A DNA stretch of 64,000 bases from Pseudoscleropodium purum (taxonomy: Eukaryota > Streptophyta > Bryopsida > Hypnales > Brachytheciaceae): positions 4,466,501 through 4,530,500 of the forward strand of contig OZ017802.1 in NCBI GenBank assembly GCA_963969395.1, read 5' to 3'. Positions 12,801 through 24,300 of this stretch are shown here, piece after piece. Below the pieces are notes generated by a model. That model had not been told where the DNA came from and made no database searches. It saw only the letters and a program-made list of their open reading frames with translations. Both the position numbers and the translations under genes were made by a program. Numbering within the stretch: position 1 is the first letter of the stretch; each line of letters begins with the position of its first letter.

Positions 12801-13087
12801 TTAACAAGAGCTTGGAATGATAGGTTGTGGAGCAGATGACCGCAGATCAGCGGAGAAGGTTTCTTTTCTTCTCAACGTCAGTGACACACTTACCGGCAGA
12901 AGGCTTTGCAGGGCTATCCTCAAAGTTCCATATCCACAGGGCGCACACGGAAATAAGTTGGTTGCCGACTGCCCACACATGCTTCTACCAGCTGGTTCTT
13001 CCTGCTTACCCAACGTATGAAATGATGTGCGCCCGCCTGCTGGCAATTACTGAATGTCACATTGCAGAAGGTTTTGGCTTTGCTTAG
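6893..13087 (+). CDS. UPL5: UPL5-type HECT E3 ubiquitin-protein ligase, seven exons
   Basis: HECT ligases take ubiquitin from an E2 onto a cysteine and pass it to a substrate. Arabidopsis UPL5 acts on WRKY53 in leaf senescence. Inferred exons: 6893-7273, 7508-8677, 9003-9591, 9752-10203, 11422-11764, 11918-12504, 12824-13087. All have GT-AG introns with matching phases, giving about 1261 residues. Residues about 102-128 carry SKRKLDDYE, as near the UPL5 N terminus. An acidic, Ser-rich stretch follows, then a ubiquitin-like domain at about 382-457 (LQFFVRTYGRTIVL to LTLVARMRS), a helical middle, and a HECT domain from about 890. HECT motifs include EEATGPGVLREWF, NDRRRFFPNP and ALMHRVQ. The catalytic Cys is in HTCFYQL (codon 12980-12982, residue about 1227), 34 residues from the end as usual. 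The protein is longer than Arabidopsis UPL5 (873 aa). The start is uncertain: an in-frame TAG directly precedes the ATG at 6893, but a later ATG (6941 or 7010) is possible. Exon 4's acceptor (9751) is the least certain border. Confidence 0.93.
10204..11421 (+). other. Long AT-rich intron 4 of the UPL5-like gene
   Basis: This 1.2-kb intron is several times longer than the other introns of the gene (about 150-330 bp). It begins after ...TGGCAG with gtgatt and ends gtagcag before GATGACGAT. It holds a palindromic element at 10571-10737. A near-duplicate of about 39 bp occurs inside: tgttagttgtttttaagatt near 10350 and tgttagttgtttttagtgac near 11365. This suggests the intron grew by insertion or by duplication of its 3' part. 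Confidence 0.75.
10571..10737. mobile_element. Foldback (MITE-like) element inside the UPL5-like intron
   Basis: The left end aatgcacctattcatccaat is matched in inverted form by the right end attggacagataggtgcatt. Both arms continue inward with tggtgactac/ggctgc-like segments, so most of the 167 bp can fold into one imperfect hairpin around a centre at about 10650. There is no coding capacity. A related single arm lies at 14987-15067. The family is not recognised and no target duplication is obvious. Confidence 0.75.
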
Positions 13088-13896
13088 GCGCGGGACGTTA
13101 TGGTAATGATTGTAAAGAGTAGAGAAAAATGCTCCGTGTATACATGAACATACAATCCAAGCCCTATTTGTGGGATAGGAGTGCTCTTTTGGGAGAGTGG
13201 TTACCTTGACTTTATGCAAAGGAACGTAACCTTTTCTGCTCTATATCAAAAGCTTGGTGATAAAAGACACTGCTGGGGGTGGATATCGGTTTCGATTTTT
13301 TTGCTGTAAACTAATAATCGAGATAGGCACTGAGAAATGATGCCGCATCAAGTTGGGGCAGGACTTCTTAGCTTGTTCGAGATATTCTTTATTGGATCCA
13401 AGATGGAGGGGTGCTTGTGCTCATCCATATGTGCTCCTTCCAGTTTATCGAGGGAATAAATGTGAATTTCTCTAGTATCTAGAACCAACCGGCTCTCCGC
13501 TTGGGTGGTGGCAGTGTTTTCCTTACGGAGCTTTCATTTTCATTCCATGCTTGCATTGGAGGACATGGAATGGCTCTTCCGTCTGGGTGTTCAAATGTAC
13601 TGTAAGATACATTCTAATCCTGAGGTGTATCTATCCAAGTGAAAGTGTTTTTGCCATGGTCATAAAATCCTTTTTTTGATACTGCTGTGTTCTGAAAATC
13701 TTCTACAGGGTTTTGACTAGCAATCGCTCAATCAAATGGACTCCTTTTGTGCCGTAGTCTGCATTTCTTGGAGGCTTGAGATAGATATGCAATAATTTTA
13801 CTGGCGGCAAGAATATTTCTAAGTATGTTACATATTAGAGATACCCTTTAAATTCAACCCAAAGATTCATGTTGTTAAGTTACTGCCAATAAGTAA
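13088..13896 (+). other. 3' UTR and downstream flank of the UPL5-like gene
   Basis: No coding region is seen. GC-balanced sequence continues to about 13700 and then becomes AT-rich. An AATAAA hexamer at 13455-13460 could direct polyadenylation, which would give a 3' UTR of about 390 bases. This is inferred from position only. Confidence 0.5.
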
Positions 13897-13900
13897 TTAA

Positions 13901-14752
13901 CCCCTTAAGGACTTGATCCATTGTGAAATGGTCAAACTTCTTGTCTGAGCTAATTTTAGCCTTTTCAATAGTGTTCAAACAACAACTTATTTTTACTACT
14001 TGAAACTCTGAATTCTACATCACTTTGAGAAATTGCAATTTGTTTTGTAAAAATTTCTAATTGTTAGTATTTTTGTTGCAAAAAATGAACATAAATGAGT
14101 GAAAATAGCAAAAACAATCCAAAATATTTGAAATTTTCTTGGGAAGTAAAAGTAGAAATGGAAATTAGCATGAATAATTTTCAATTGGTTATTTTATTTT
14201 ACACCCAAAATAGCCACATCAAATACCTTGAAGTCAAATTTGACTATCAAACCAAATCTATCCTTTAATTTAATTGATGTTCAAAAATTTTATAATTTTT
14301 GTTGGTGGACAAATAAGTTTTCTATTTATTTTCTATTTTTTCAATAATTTTGAAGGAAAAATAAAATTATTGTGATTTTTCAAAGCTAAAGGTGGAAATA
14401 AAATTATATCAACTACAATATATATTAGAATAATCTATAATTTTTATTGTAAATGAAGAGTGGAATGAGAAATATAATTTTATAATTTAAATTCAAAATA
14501 CATTTGAAAAAAAGAAAATATGAATGAAAAGCACACCATATTGTGTTATTTGAATTTTAGCATAGGGAGCTTTCAATTGCAATAACTCTTTTAGTTTTTG
14601 ACATTTCTCAAAACTTTAAAATGGTATAGAAATAGAACTTGTCAAGCTTTGTTTTCTTAGTTGAAATCAAATTCTAAAAAAATTTATTTTAAAAGTTGTA
14701 ATTGAGGTTGACCAAGGCACATCCACTTTTGGGATGCCTACGCGTTTAAGGG
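13901..14752. mobile_element. Possible piggyBac-like non-autonomous element with TTAA flanks
   Basis: An 852-bp AT-rich segment is bounded on both sides by TTAA (13897-13900 and 14753-14756). It begins CCCCTTAAGG and ends cgtttaaggg, whose complement is CCCTTAAACG, so the ends are short inverted repeats. A TTAA target duplication with termini starting CCC is the hallmark of piggyBac-type elements. There is no transposase frame inside. TTAA is common in AT-rich DNA and the inverted ends match over only about 8 bases, so this is tentative. Confidence 0.45.
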
Positions 14753-14986
14753 TTAATGATCAATGAAGTGCATTCTACCAATTTAGACTAATTGCACTTC
14801 TTTGGACTCAATTTTTTTCAAATTGTAAAATATATCCCATGAGCTTAATTGCAAACTTATAATTTCAAATGAACATTCGATCTCAATGCCTTTCTGAGGT
14901 GAAGGAGTCTTTGCTAATCCTATAAGCATGCTGCAAATGAAATTGGTTTGATGGATGACTTCACTTTTAACTACAGAAAAAAAAAA

Positions 14987-15067
14987 TGCACCTATTGGTT
15001 CAATAATTAGAGAGTTTTAGTGACTACCTTGGTCATGGGAGGTTGAGTCCTTACATGGTTAATTATA
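14987..15067. repeat. Single arm related to the intronic foldback element
   Basis: The segment starts aatgcacctattggttcaat and continues gtgactaccttggtcatggg. It closely resembles the reverse complement of the right half of the element at 10571-10737. No matching opposite arm is seen nearby, so it looks like a truncated copy. Confidence 0.6.
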
Positions 15068-16419
15068 TATTTTTTGTCATCATATATATGAAGAAGAGTG
15101 AGCAAAATAAAGTATGAAATCCAAATCTCATGACAAAAGAACCCTATATTATTGTTCATGAATGCTAAATGCTATATAGAATTAGAACAATGTTGTGAAC
15201 CTATAATGATTCATAAAATTCCTACCATACAAGGAAATAAGACCTTTAACAATTTCCCTTAAGATAGTTGAATTAGAGGTGTAGGAATTTGTGAATCATT
15301 AGCATTTTTTTTGTTTACTTTGTTGCAAATGAACAAAAATATTACACAAAAGATGGAACTTCACATATTACAAGCAATTATAACTAAAGAACTTGAGGAT
15401 TCATAATCATTGTATCAACATTCACATAATCAAAGGTAAGATGATCCAAAATCAACTCCCATCTTTATTGTGATCCTTTTAGTTGGACCCAATTAGACCC
15501 TATTCCATCTTTATGTAACAAAATCTATACTCACATAAAGACAAATTGACTAAATAATTAGTGGTATAGAAGGTTTCAAATTCGATTCTAAATGACTATT
15601 TATGATATGAAGGATTGAACCCATGAGGTTCATAACATTCTTGACCACAAAGGAAAGTTTGTCTTATAGCTACTTTAACAATATTATCTTTAAGGAATCA
15701 TTCCTAAACAATAACATTGTTGAAGAAAGTCCAACTTTCTTTCTTATTTATGACTATTCATATGCACTTGGAAAAAGATTCATTTATTTCCAACAATCTT
15801 GAAGGACATTTTTGAATTGTCATTGCAATCATATACAAACTAGTTAGATAAAGACACTAACATCTAAGGGGACAAGTATTGCCCTTCTTAAAATCTTCAT
15901 TTATGATCTTCATTTCTAAGTTATATCAATTTGTTTTACCTCCAATAATGTTATTTATTTATTTATTTATAAATCAAATGACCATGTAATATACCTTTAT
16001 TGTTCTAAAATTTGTCATTCCTTTAACTAGTAGAAAAGAGGTCTTAGGGCATCATTAAATAGTCTCTAAACATAGTGCTCAAGGTCTATATTTGCACTAA
16101 GCAAGCACCAATGTGGGTCTTGATGACAGTGGGCTATCCAATGTAAGGTAGAACCAATGCCTATTCCCAACATTGTATCCTAAATCAATCTTGCAAATAT
16201 GTAGATATTAAAAGTCTAAGAATGTACAGTTTATTTACATGAATGCAAATATGGTTTAGTAGATAGACCATAGTGTATTTGAACTTCACAAATCCATAGC
16301 ATATTCATATACATTCAAAACATTATAATTCCTTTTTTGTTCAAAATTTATGGGGTTCAATTGCTAGTGTGTTAAGAAAATAACTTCATATGTAATTCCA
16401 CCTCAACATAAGGTAGTCT
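15068..16419. other. AT-rich gene-free stretch
   Basis: Nothing recognisable was found here on either strand: no frame with family features, no clear repeat unit and no structured RNA candidate. Confidence 0.5.
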
Positions 16420-17410
16420 ATTCTAAAAGCAAATATGACACAAGCATACATTTTTCTTTCTTCAATATGTGTACAAGAGTGCATATTTTCAAGAGGTAAT
16501 TACTTTTAGTCGGACTACTACATTTTTAACTTCAAAATTTTGTAACTAATTCCACAAAGGTCCAAAAAATATGAAACAACTTGGGTTATTTGCCAATTTT
16601 ATTATTTTTTTCTCACAAAAATTTACCAAAGAAGTTTAATCACAATAGCTTCCCCCAAAAGGCAATTAGCTCTCAAATGGTCATTGTAAGAGTAGACTAT
16701 GGGATGACGACCCATTTCCAACTACTTAAGGAATTCAACATAGCTACAAGATGGGTGTATTGAGGAAGATGTTTTTCCAATATAGAGAAATTGATTTAAG
16801 AAGGATTCAAAAAAATTTACAATTTTTTAGTCCAAATTGAAATTATTCTAAATTTTTTCCTAAAGATTCTCTACAACCTATTCTTATTATGTAGGCAGCT
16901 ATAATTCCAACCATAGGTTGGTTACAAAATTGATGTAAGTGATAGTTATGTACTTGCTATAATCATTCTATGCTTTCAATGTACACTTTCTTGGACATTT
17001 TTTGCAACTCTTCGAGGTCTTGCCATATGTGAGCTGTAATGTAAATAGAGCTATGATTGGAAATAGAGCAGCCTATACTATGGAAATGGGGGGGGTCGAA
17101 AATGGATTCCCTACTCTATGATAAGGTAGGGTGCTCTAAATGCAACTTGGCTCTAAAAGCAACCTCTAACACAGATGTACATTCTTTTTTCTTCAATGTA
17201 CCAGAAGTGTACATTTCAGGAAGGAGTCGCTTTTAGTGACCACTGGTTTTCAACTTTAAAAATTTGTAACTAAGTCCACGAAGGTCCAAAAAATATGAAA
17301 CGACTTGTGTTAGATGCCAATTCCATTTTCCTTCCTACATAAATTCATTGAAAACGGTTTCAAGGAGTTTAGCTTCCGAAAATGCAATCAGCTCTTAAAA
17401 GGTCGCTTTA
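16420..17410. repeat. Direct repeat of about 270 bp, two diverged copies
   Basis: The block at about 16420-16700 (ttgtaactaattccacaaag, then ggtccaaaaaatatgaaac) reappears at about 17150-17410 (ttgtaactaagtccacgaag, then ggtccaaaaaatatgaaac). The spacing is roughly 710 bp. The same order of sub-blocks (aaaagcaa, cttcaat, gtacatttcaggaag-like, ttagcttc) is kept in both. The second copy has more CpG. An old tandem duplication or two insertions of one family would explain it. Confidence 0.7.
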
Positions 17411-18362
17411 ACAGCACACTAAGCTTACCCTTACCTTATATGGAATTGCTTGCAGCAACAGTACGGAGTCAACACTGACTGCTGACTACTGAGATTGCGG
17501 CTTTTATGGAGCCTGGTGGTACCTGAGGAGCACATGGCACCGAAAAGGCAAAAGGGATGAATAATAAATGGGATAGGCAAGGTCATATTTGGTCGGTAGA
17601 TGAGGCAAAAAAAATTATTATTAAAATCTTGTCTATCCATAGCATATGCTGGATTCCAAAATGGCTTTAGAATATTTTTTTATGGTACCCGGATAAGTTT
17701 TTTTAATCATTTTGGAGAAGTGGCCAAATATTTCACCGCTTCAATACTTAGGTGATGCCTAGGTGATACTTGGTGATATCTGTATCAAAAGTAGGTGATA
17801 TCTAGGGTAAAATTTGATTCTTGGTTTTAAAAGAAAGTAATAATTTCATTGCTTGACCCCAACTAAGTGAAAATTTCCTTTACAAAAATAACTAATGTCT
17901 TTTGATCATAATAGCCAATTGGTGAAAAATGATGTATAAAAAAAATACCAATATGGATACCAAATTAGATTGTAGCATTAACTACACTCATATTCATTCA
18001 TTTACAGTTTTCGGAATTTGGTCACAATTAATGGAGCAATTGTACAAAAATACACTTAGGGTACGTGAAATTGAAAAAAATTCATTTGACATGGATACTT
18101 TCCAAGTGCTCTTCTTAGGTCTAATAATGTGAAGGTTGCTCGTATTTTGTACAAACTTTTTTTTTCAACAACCAATTACCTTAATTGTACACCTAAATAG
18201 ATATAAAAAAAATTACCTCATGAAAAAGGGAAGTAATCAAGTATTGTACCTAAAAAAGAGTTTCTCACTTTGAAAGCTGATTTGGTGTATAAATTATACA
18301 AGCATGTTTATGGAAGCAATGAAGTCATAAGAAGAAATAAGAAATTTTCCATTCAATAAAAG
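17411..18362. other. AT-rich gene-free stretch
   Basis: No gene was recognised. A short GC-richer patch near 17450-17560 has a 69-codon minus-strand frame without family features. A short direct phrase ggtgatgcctaggtgatact sits near 17750. Confidence 0.5.
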
Positions 18363-19427
18363 TTGGGAGATGTTGAATTTGATATCACATTCATGAAGTT
18401 CAATCTTTCATACAATGAATACTAATTAAAACAAGATTAACTTTAACTTAGAAGTGATGGAGTTAGATAGAATGAATTAAAAAAATTTGGTTTAAATAAA
18501 GTTGAGGATGTTCAATTTGATGTCACATTTGTGGAGTCTAGTCTTCCATCACTATGTGTAATAACTAAGTTCATGAGATTTATGTGATTGTAGAAGGGAT
18601 GGAGTTAAATAAATTGAATTTGAAATTTCAGTTCAAAAAATGTTGGAGATGTTGAATTTAATGTCACATTCACGGAGTCCAATCTTCACTAGAAGAAAAA
18701 CATGCCCGGCACAACTAACTACTATGCAACTAGTGTCCTATGCATTTATCATGCAACTAGTTTCCTCTCTATTAGTACCAAATTTCATTTAATTGTTTTA
18801 TGTTGTTGTTTTACAACATTCATACATTATTTTGTTGCAAAGTAGTCATTCTATAGTTGCAAAAAATGACTAGAAAACAATTAGTGTCCTGTGCAACTAT
18901 CATGCAACTGTGAAATGACTAGTTGTTTCGTAGTTGCACATTAGTTGTTTCCTAGTTGTTTTCAAAATTCATTCCCATTTGTCTTATATCAATTGTCCCA
19001 TATCAATTGTAAAGAGTACCATTAAATTGAGCATATAAGACTTGTAAGTTGTTGCAATCTCATACAATGAATTCTTTTGATAGAATTCTTTAAAATCTAC
19101 AATTTGGTAGGAAAGAAAGGTATTAAAATTTAAGGAATTTTTAAATCTATGAAATTTAATTTTTGAAATCTAGAAAGAAGGTAGATATGAAATTCTAAAA
19201 TCTAAAAAAAGGTAGTTTTGAAATTCTGAAATCTATAAAGAAAGTAGATATGAAATTTTGAAATGTACAAATCATTAAGATTAATATTTTAAAATCTATA
19301 AATCTACAAGTTGCACACAAGGATGAAGTTCTTTACATGGTGTCGTATGAAAAAAAAACTCACAACTAGTTTGCAACTAATGCAACTTGTTCACTGCAAC
19401 TATGGGCTCTACATTGTCCCCCCCCCC

Positions 19428-19440
19428 CCCATTTTCTTCC
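19428..19440. repeat. Homopolymer C tract
   Basis: Thirteen consecutive C bases in an AT-rich setting. Similar C tracts are at 28242-28250, 46361-46388 and 46540-46550. Confidence 0.9.
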
Positions 19441-20365
19441 ATCACCATGAATAACAATTAAACCTAAAGTTTAATCACAAGTAGAAATGCAGGTCAATTG
19501 TAGTAGTGAAAAATGAGTAGTTACTAAAGTACAACTAAATAGTGACCACTAGTCATTAACCTCGAAGTGTTTTCGATTATGTTTTCAACAAAAACGCTCC
19601 AAAAGAACCATTTCTAGTGCAAGTTTGAAATTTTATAAAAAAAACATTTTTGGACACATATAACCGTAGGATCTTGTAGTAATATGGTTTGAGAAGATTT
19701 GTAAGAAGATTTCAGAAATTTCCACTATGTAAATTGCAAGATGTTAGTGTTTGAAGTAACAAAAATCCTTTTTTCTAGCCTTGCAAAAATCGAGGCAATT
19801 ACACTTCACAAGGTCAAATTTTCATGAAAAATATCCAAAATGGTAGTATCTTTTTGGATTCATTCTTCAAGGCAAGTTGGCTACATGCTTGAAAAATTTT
19901 AGATCATTTAGAATTGTACAGTACAACATATAGGAAAAAATAGTAAATAGAAAAAAATAGAGAATGATTCAAAGTACAAAATTGTTTAGAATTTAGTTAT
20001 GGAATTGAAAAATGAAAATTCCAATGGTTGTAACATTATAATAAACAATCTAAATCCTAAAATTTTATTTATTTCAAAAAATATTGAAAACTGAGTTAAA
20101 TAAAGAATTCCAAAGTTTATGTAAGAGTAGAGAATTCATAAGTGCTTGCAAACTAAAACTCATCATAATTTTCATCTCATCTATCAAAATGGAATGATTC
20201 AAAGTTTTCCAAGTGCATATATATAGAGAGAAAAATAATTTTTCAATCACCCCTTGACAAGGTACTTTCTAACATTTCAAATCAAATTAGTACCTATACT
20301 AGTCATATGAGGTAATAGATTCTTGCTTACTCATAAGAAATCTTTAGCAAATATAATTTTAAGCT

Positions 20366-20370
<5 letters not shown>

Positions 20371-20415
<45 letters not shown>
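20371..20415. repeat. (AT)n microsatellite
   Basis: An uninterrupted AT dinucleotide run of about 22 units. Confidence 0.95.
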
Positions 20416-20419
<4 letters not shown>

Positions 20420-21340
20420 CATTGCTATTCAAGTCGTATTGTGTAATGTCAGTGCTGGTTTGGGAGCAATCCAGAAAGCATTCTTAAGTTCATTAGGAAG
20501 TAATCGCCTCAATTCTTAAGTCCATCAATATTACTTCATTAGAAAACAATGAGCTCAATTGTGACAAAGGAACTAATCTTTGTGGTTCCAAATCAATATC
20601 AATATTTATAAAAGCATCTCATAAGCACGTAATGTTAACAAGCTTTAACATACAAATTGATTCCTAATGTAGAATAGACAATGTGCTAAAGGAAAAGTTT
20701 ATTTTTGAAATTGATTCTATAGACAATTAAATGTGGTCAATTTCATCATTCATCTACAAATTGGATATAAAAGATCGCATTCATACAAAGCACATGTCTA
20801 TAATTCTAATTTCATTGACAATTAGGCGATTTCATCCAAGATTTTTTATAATTTGAAGTTTTTGGGCAGAAAACTTCAAGATTTGAAGCCATTTTTTATC
20901 CAAATTATTTTTTTCTAGTGCAATGTGGCACCATAAAGCCAAAAAAAGAAATTCTTGACTATAAGTAATAAATAAACCTATGAGATTTAAGTGATTTTAA
21001 AGGTGAAGGAATTAGATAAGATAACTTGAAATTTTGGTTAAAGAGAAGCTAGAGATGTTGTATTTGAGGTTATGTTTATAGAGTCCCATCTTTCAATACT
21101 ATAAATAATAACTAAATGTGTGAGATTTATGTGATTATAGAAGTGATGGAGTTAGATAGAATGAATTTGAAATTTTTGGTTCAAATAAAGTTGGAGATGT
21201 TGAATTTGATGTTACATTCATAGAATCCCATCTTCCACCACTATGAATATTAATGAAACCTAAAGCCCAATCTTCCATCACTATGAATACTAATCAAAAC
21301 TAGTGTTCAATCTTTTATCACTTGTGAATAATAATTAAAC

Positions 21341-24300
21341 CTATGATATTTAAATGTGTGGTTACTATTGATACATTCAATTAAAAAAACCATTTCAAAT
21401 TATTCAACAATGCAAAAAAAAAACCTTAAATCCTAATAATTTATTTATGATCTTATCTCAAATCACAAAATCTTGGAATTGGTCATTTGAATGCAAATAT
21501 CCAAAATACAAAAGCTAGCAATATTTTTATAATGCAACCATAGGATTTTATTAATCAATCATATGGCAAAAGTTCTTAGAAGTGATATCATAGATTTAAA
21601 GATTACACCATTCAAACTAATAGTAGTGCAAATCAAAAGCATTTCCTATTGAATATATTAGATATTGACATACATGTAAAATACTCTATGAAAGTTAAAA
21701 TTTGAGAAACTACATTGAAATGAAGATTATTGATTTGAAAACCAAATTTCAATAAATGAAGAGAAGCTCAAGTGTGAGACATTTTTGAAAACAATCATCT
21801 AGTGAATTTGAAATTTTTATATTTTATTCAAATAATAAAATGTAAAATGCATGTCCATCAAATTGAAAAATATCAATCTTGGTAATAAGAATAATTTTGC
21901 AAGCATCTTAAATTCTTTACAAATTCTGTTTTTCATAAATTATCAAAATTGATTTCAAAAATAAATTTCATATATTATTTTTTTCTAAGAGATGACATAG
22001 TTGCTTGCAATCCAAACACCTTCATATCTTTTGTCTTATTAATGAAATTTGAATGAATTTGAAGTCATTAAAATTACTATGAAAATTGCTATTAACTAAG
22101 TCTCAAGATTTATTATGAATTAAAAATTTATTAGGTTCACAAGTCTTTAAAAATATTTTAAAGAAACTTTAATTTTTCTTTGTATAATCTCAAGCTTCAA
22201 ATGAAAAAACTATATAATTAATTACTCATGTGTCAAAATACTATGAAATTTTAGTGCTTATAGATGTTGGTTTGGGAGACCTTGGCAAAGACTTTTACTA
22301 ATAAAGATTAAAAAAATCTAACAAGTTTCTAAAATAATCAACAATCTACTTTGAGATGCTTGAGATTTTATAGATCTATTAATAAGTGTAAATATTCAAG
22401 TGTCAAAGATTGAACGGAAGTATATTATATCACTCTATCAATGATAATATAAAGCAAGTATGTAGCTAAAGTGATGAGCATTGATATTGGAGAAAAAAAC
22501 AAGTTAACAATATATATTAACCTCCAAAGTCTGATTGGTTCTTCTAGGAACAAAATGGATTTTGGGTGAGCTCTTATGGTCTCAATATTTGTCATGATTT
22601 TTTGAAACTTTTTGTGAAGATAGAAATACACATGAGCTTTTTGAAAATAAGATCCTAGGACAAAAATGGCAATATAGGACCAAATTTTAGTTTTGTGGGT
22701 AGAAAAAAACAAGTAAAATAATCACAACAACTTAAAATAATTTTAAAAAAAATTCTCATATATTGTATATTTATCTACTTAAAAATCTTTGATTCATTCT
22801 ATTTGGATTTGTTTTGTGAAAATTAAAGACGATCTTGTTTGGGGGGCAATTAGAGCATTTGCTTGAAAAAATTAACTTGTAGGATTCATTTCACAACTGA
22901 ATTTGCATAATTTTTCAAAAAACAGTTTTATGAGGGTAAGATCTCTCTCTAAAAAAATCTCACCACCTTGTGATTAATGTGTTCAAATTCCATCTTAGAG
23001 CTATTAATAGTATAGTTTTTCCTTCAATCTTGAACCTACTTCTTCTAAACAATTTTTTAATGAGTGAAAATTAAGTTGTTTGTTTTGTTTTTAAATCCTA
23101 GATTTTCATCACAATTACTCAATATAAAAAATTCAAAATTCAAAATCAATAGTGTAAAATTTTTAACTTAAGAAGGTTCAAAGTCAAAAAATCTAGTTGA
23201 GTAAGGTGCAAAAAACTTGTTCTTTTTACTTCAAATGAAAACATCTTGCAATCTACATGGTCTAATTTTTTGAAATTTTTTCTACACATTTTTATTCTAG
23301 TCTAGTACAAGATTGAAGATACTAAGTTTAGATATACCAAAAAAAATTAATTTTTTGCTCTTTACAATAGAAATGGCAATTTTGAGTGATTTTTGATGTG
23401 AAAAAGGCCTTGGGATTTTAGGGATTAAAATGTTGCAAATTCTTTTGGATATCCCCACCCTAATCACTTGCCCCAAAACCATATGATCAACCCTCCAACC
23501 TCATGTTTGGAGCTAGGAAATTTGTAATAACTTATCCCTTATGCAAAATTGATGATCTTTTATAACTAATATAAAATGACATCTCTTCACGAATTGTATA
23601 AAACAAACATTAACTTGCATAGCCAATTTTTTTGGAAGAAATTGATGGCATATATGAGTAGAAATGTGTCTGAATTAGAAAATGTGCATGAAGAAAAAAT
23701 GTTCTATGTATGTACGTTTTATGCACCCCTACAGATTCATTAACATAGTAATTGGCCTAGTAGTTTGGTAAAATAGTTTTGTTTTTTTCCAAAGACCAAT
23801 CACCATAGTGAGACTAAAATATAATTAGAAAGTATACATGTAAGATTACTTCATAAGAATGACTATTCATTCTCTAGATTTTGATTTTATAACCAACCTA
23901 TGTGATGTTTCAAAGGCTAAGGAAGCTTCCACTTTGAAATTCATAATAATTACATGTCTTATCCAAAATAATTATGTATATGTATAAAATTATTTATTAT
24001 TATTATTATTATTTTTTAAATTATGATTTTCAATTGCTAGTATAACAAAATATTTTTTCTTGAAAAATTTGCCTTCAACTCCATTAAATTATTTATTTTG
24101 ATGGTTTTGGGTGTTTTCACCTTACATAGTCTTTTTCAAAAATGTTTCACATTTGATCTTCTTTCAACTATTAAAATTTGGTTTTAAACTCAATTATCTT
24201 TAGTTCAATTTTGTTTATCAAATTTAAACTTTCATAAATTATTTTCTATTGTATATCAATGTATAACAACGTATTCTAGAAGAAAGATCATATGGTCAGT

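Larger units (their letters stand above)
18363..21340. repeat. Interrupted tandem array of a ~140-bp unit
   Basis: The phrase gttggagatgttgaatttga recurs near 18363, 18503 and 18643 with a period of 140 bp, each time followed by a tcacattcatggagtccaat-like segment and tagatagaatgaatt. The same units return near 21030-21330. A 2.2-kb stretch between (about 18690-20920) is mostly different. It is rich in actagttgcat-like short repeats at 18690-18960, so the array was probably split by an insertion. A unit remnant lies near 19440. The ends of the intervening segment begin cactagaa and end ttctagtg, but there is no target duplication. Confidence 0.6.

Noticed and set aside
18687..19618. Short CACTA element bounded by cactagaa and ttctagtg
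   Set aside because: Flanking trinucleotides differ (ctt and caa), and the left end also resembles the array's own cactatgaataat phrase.
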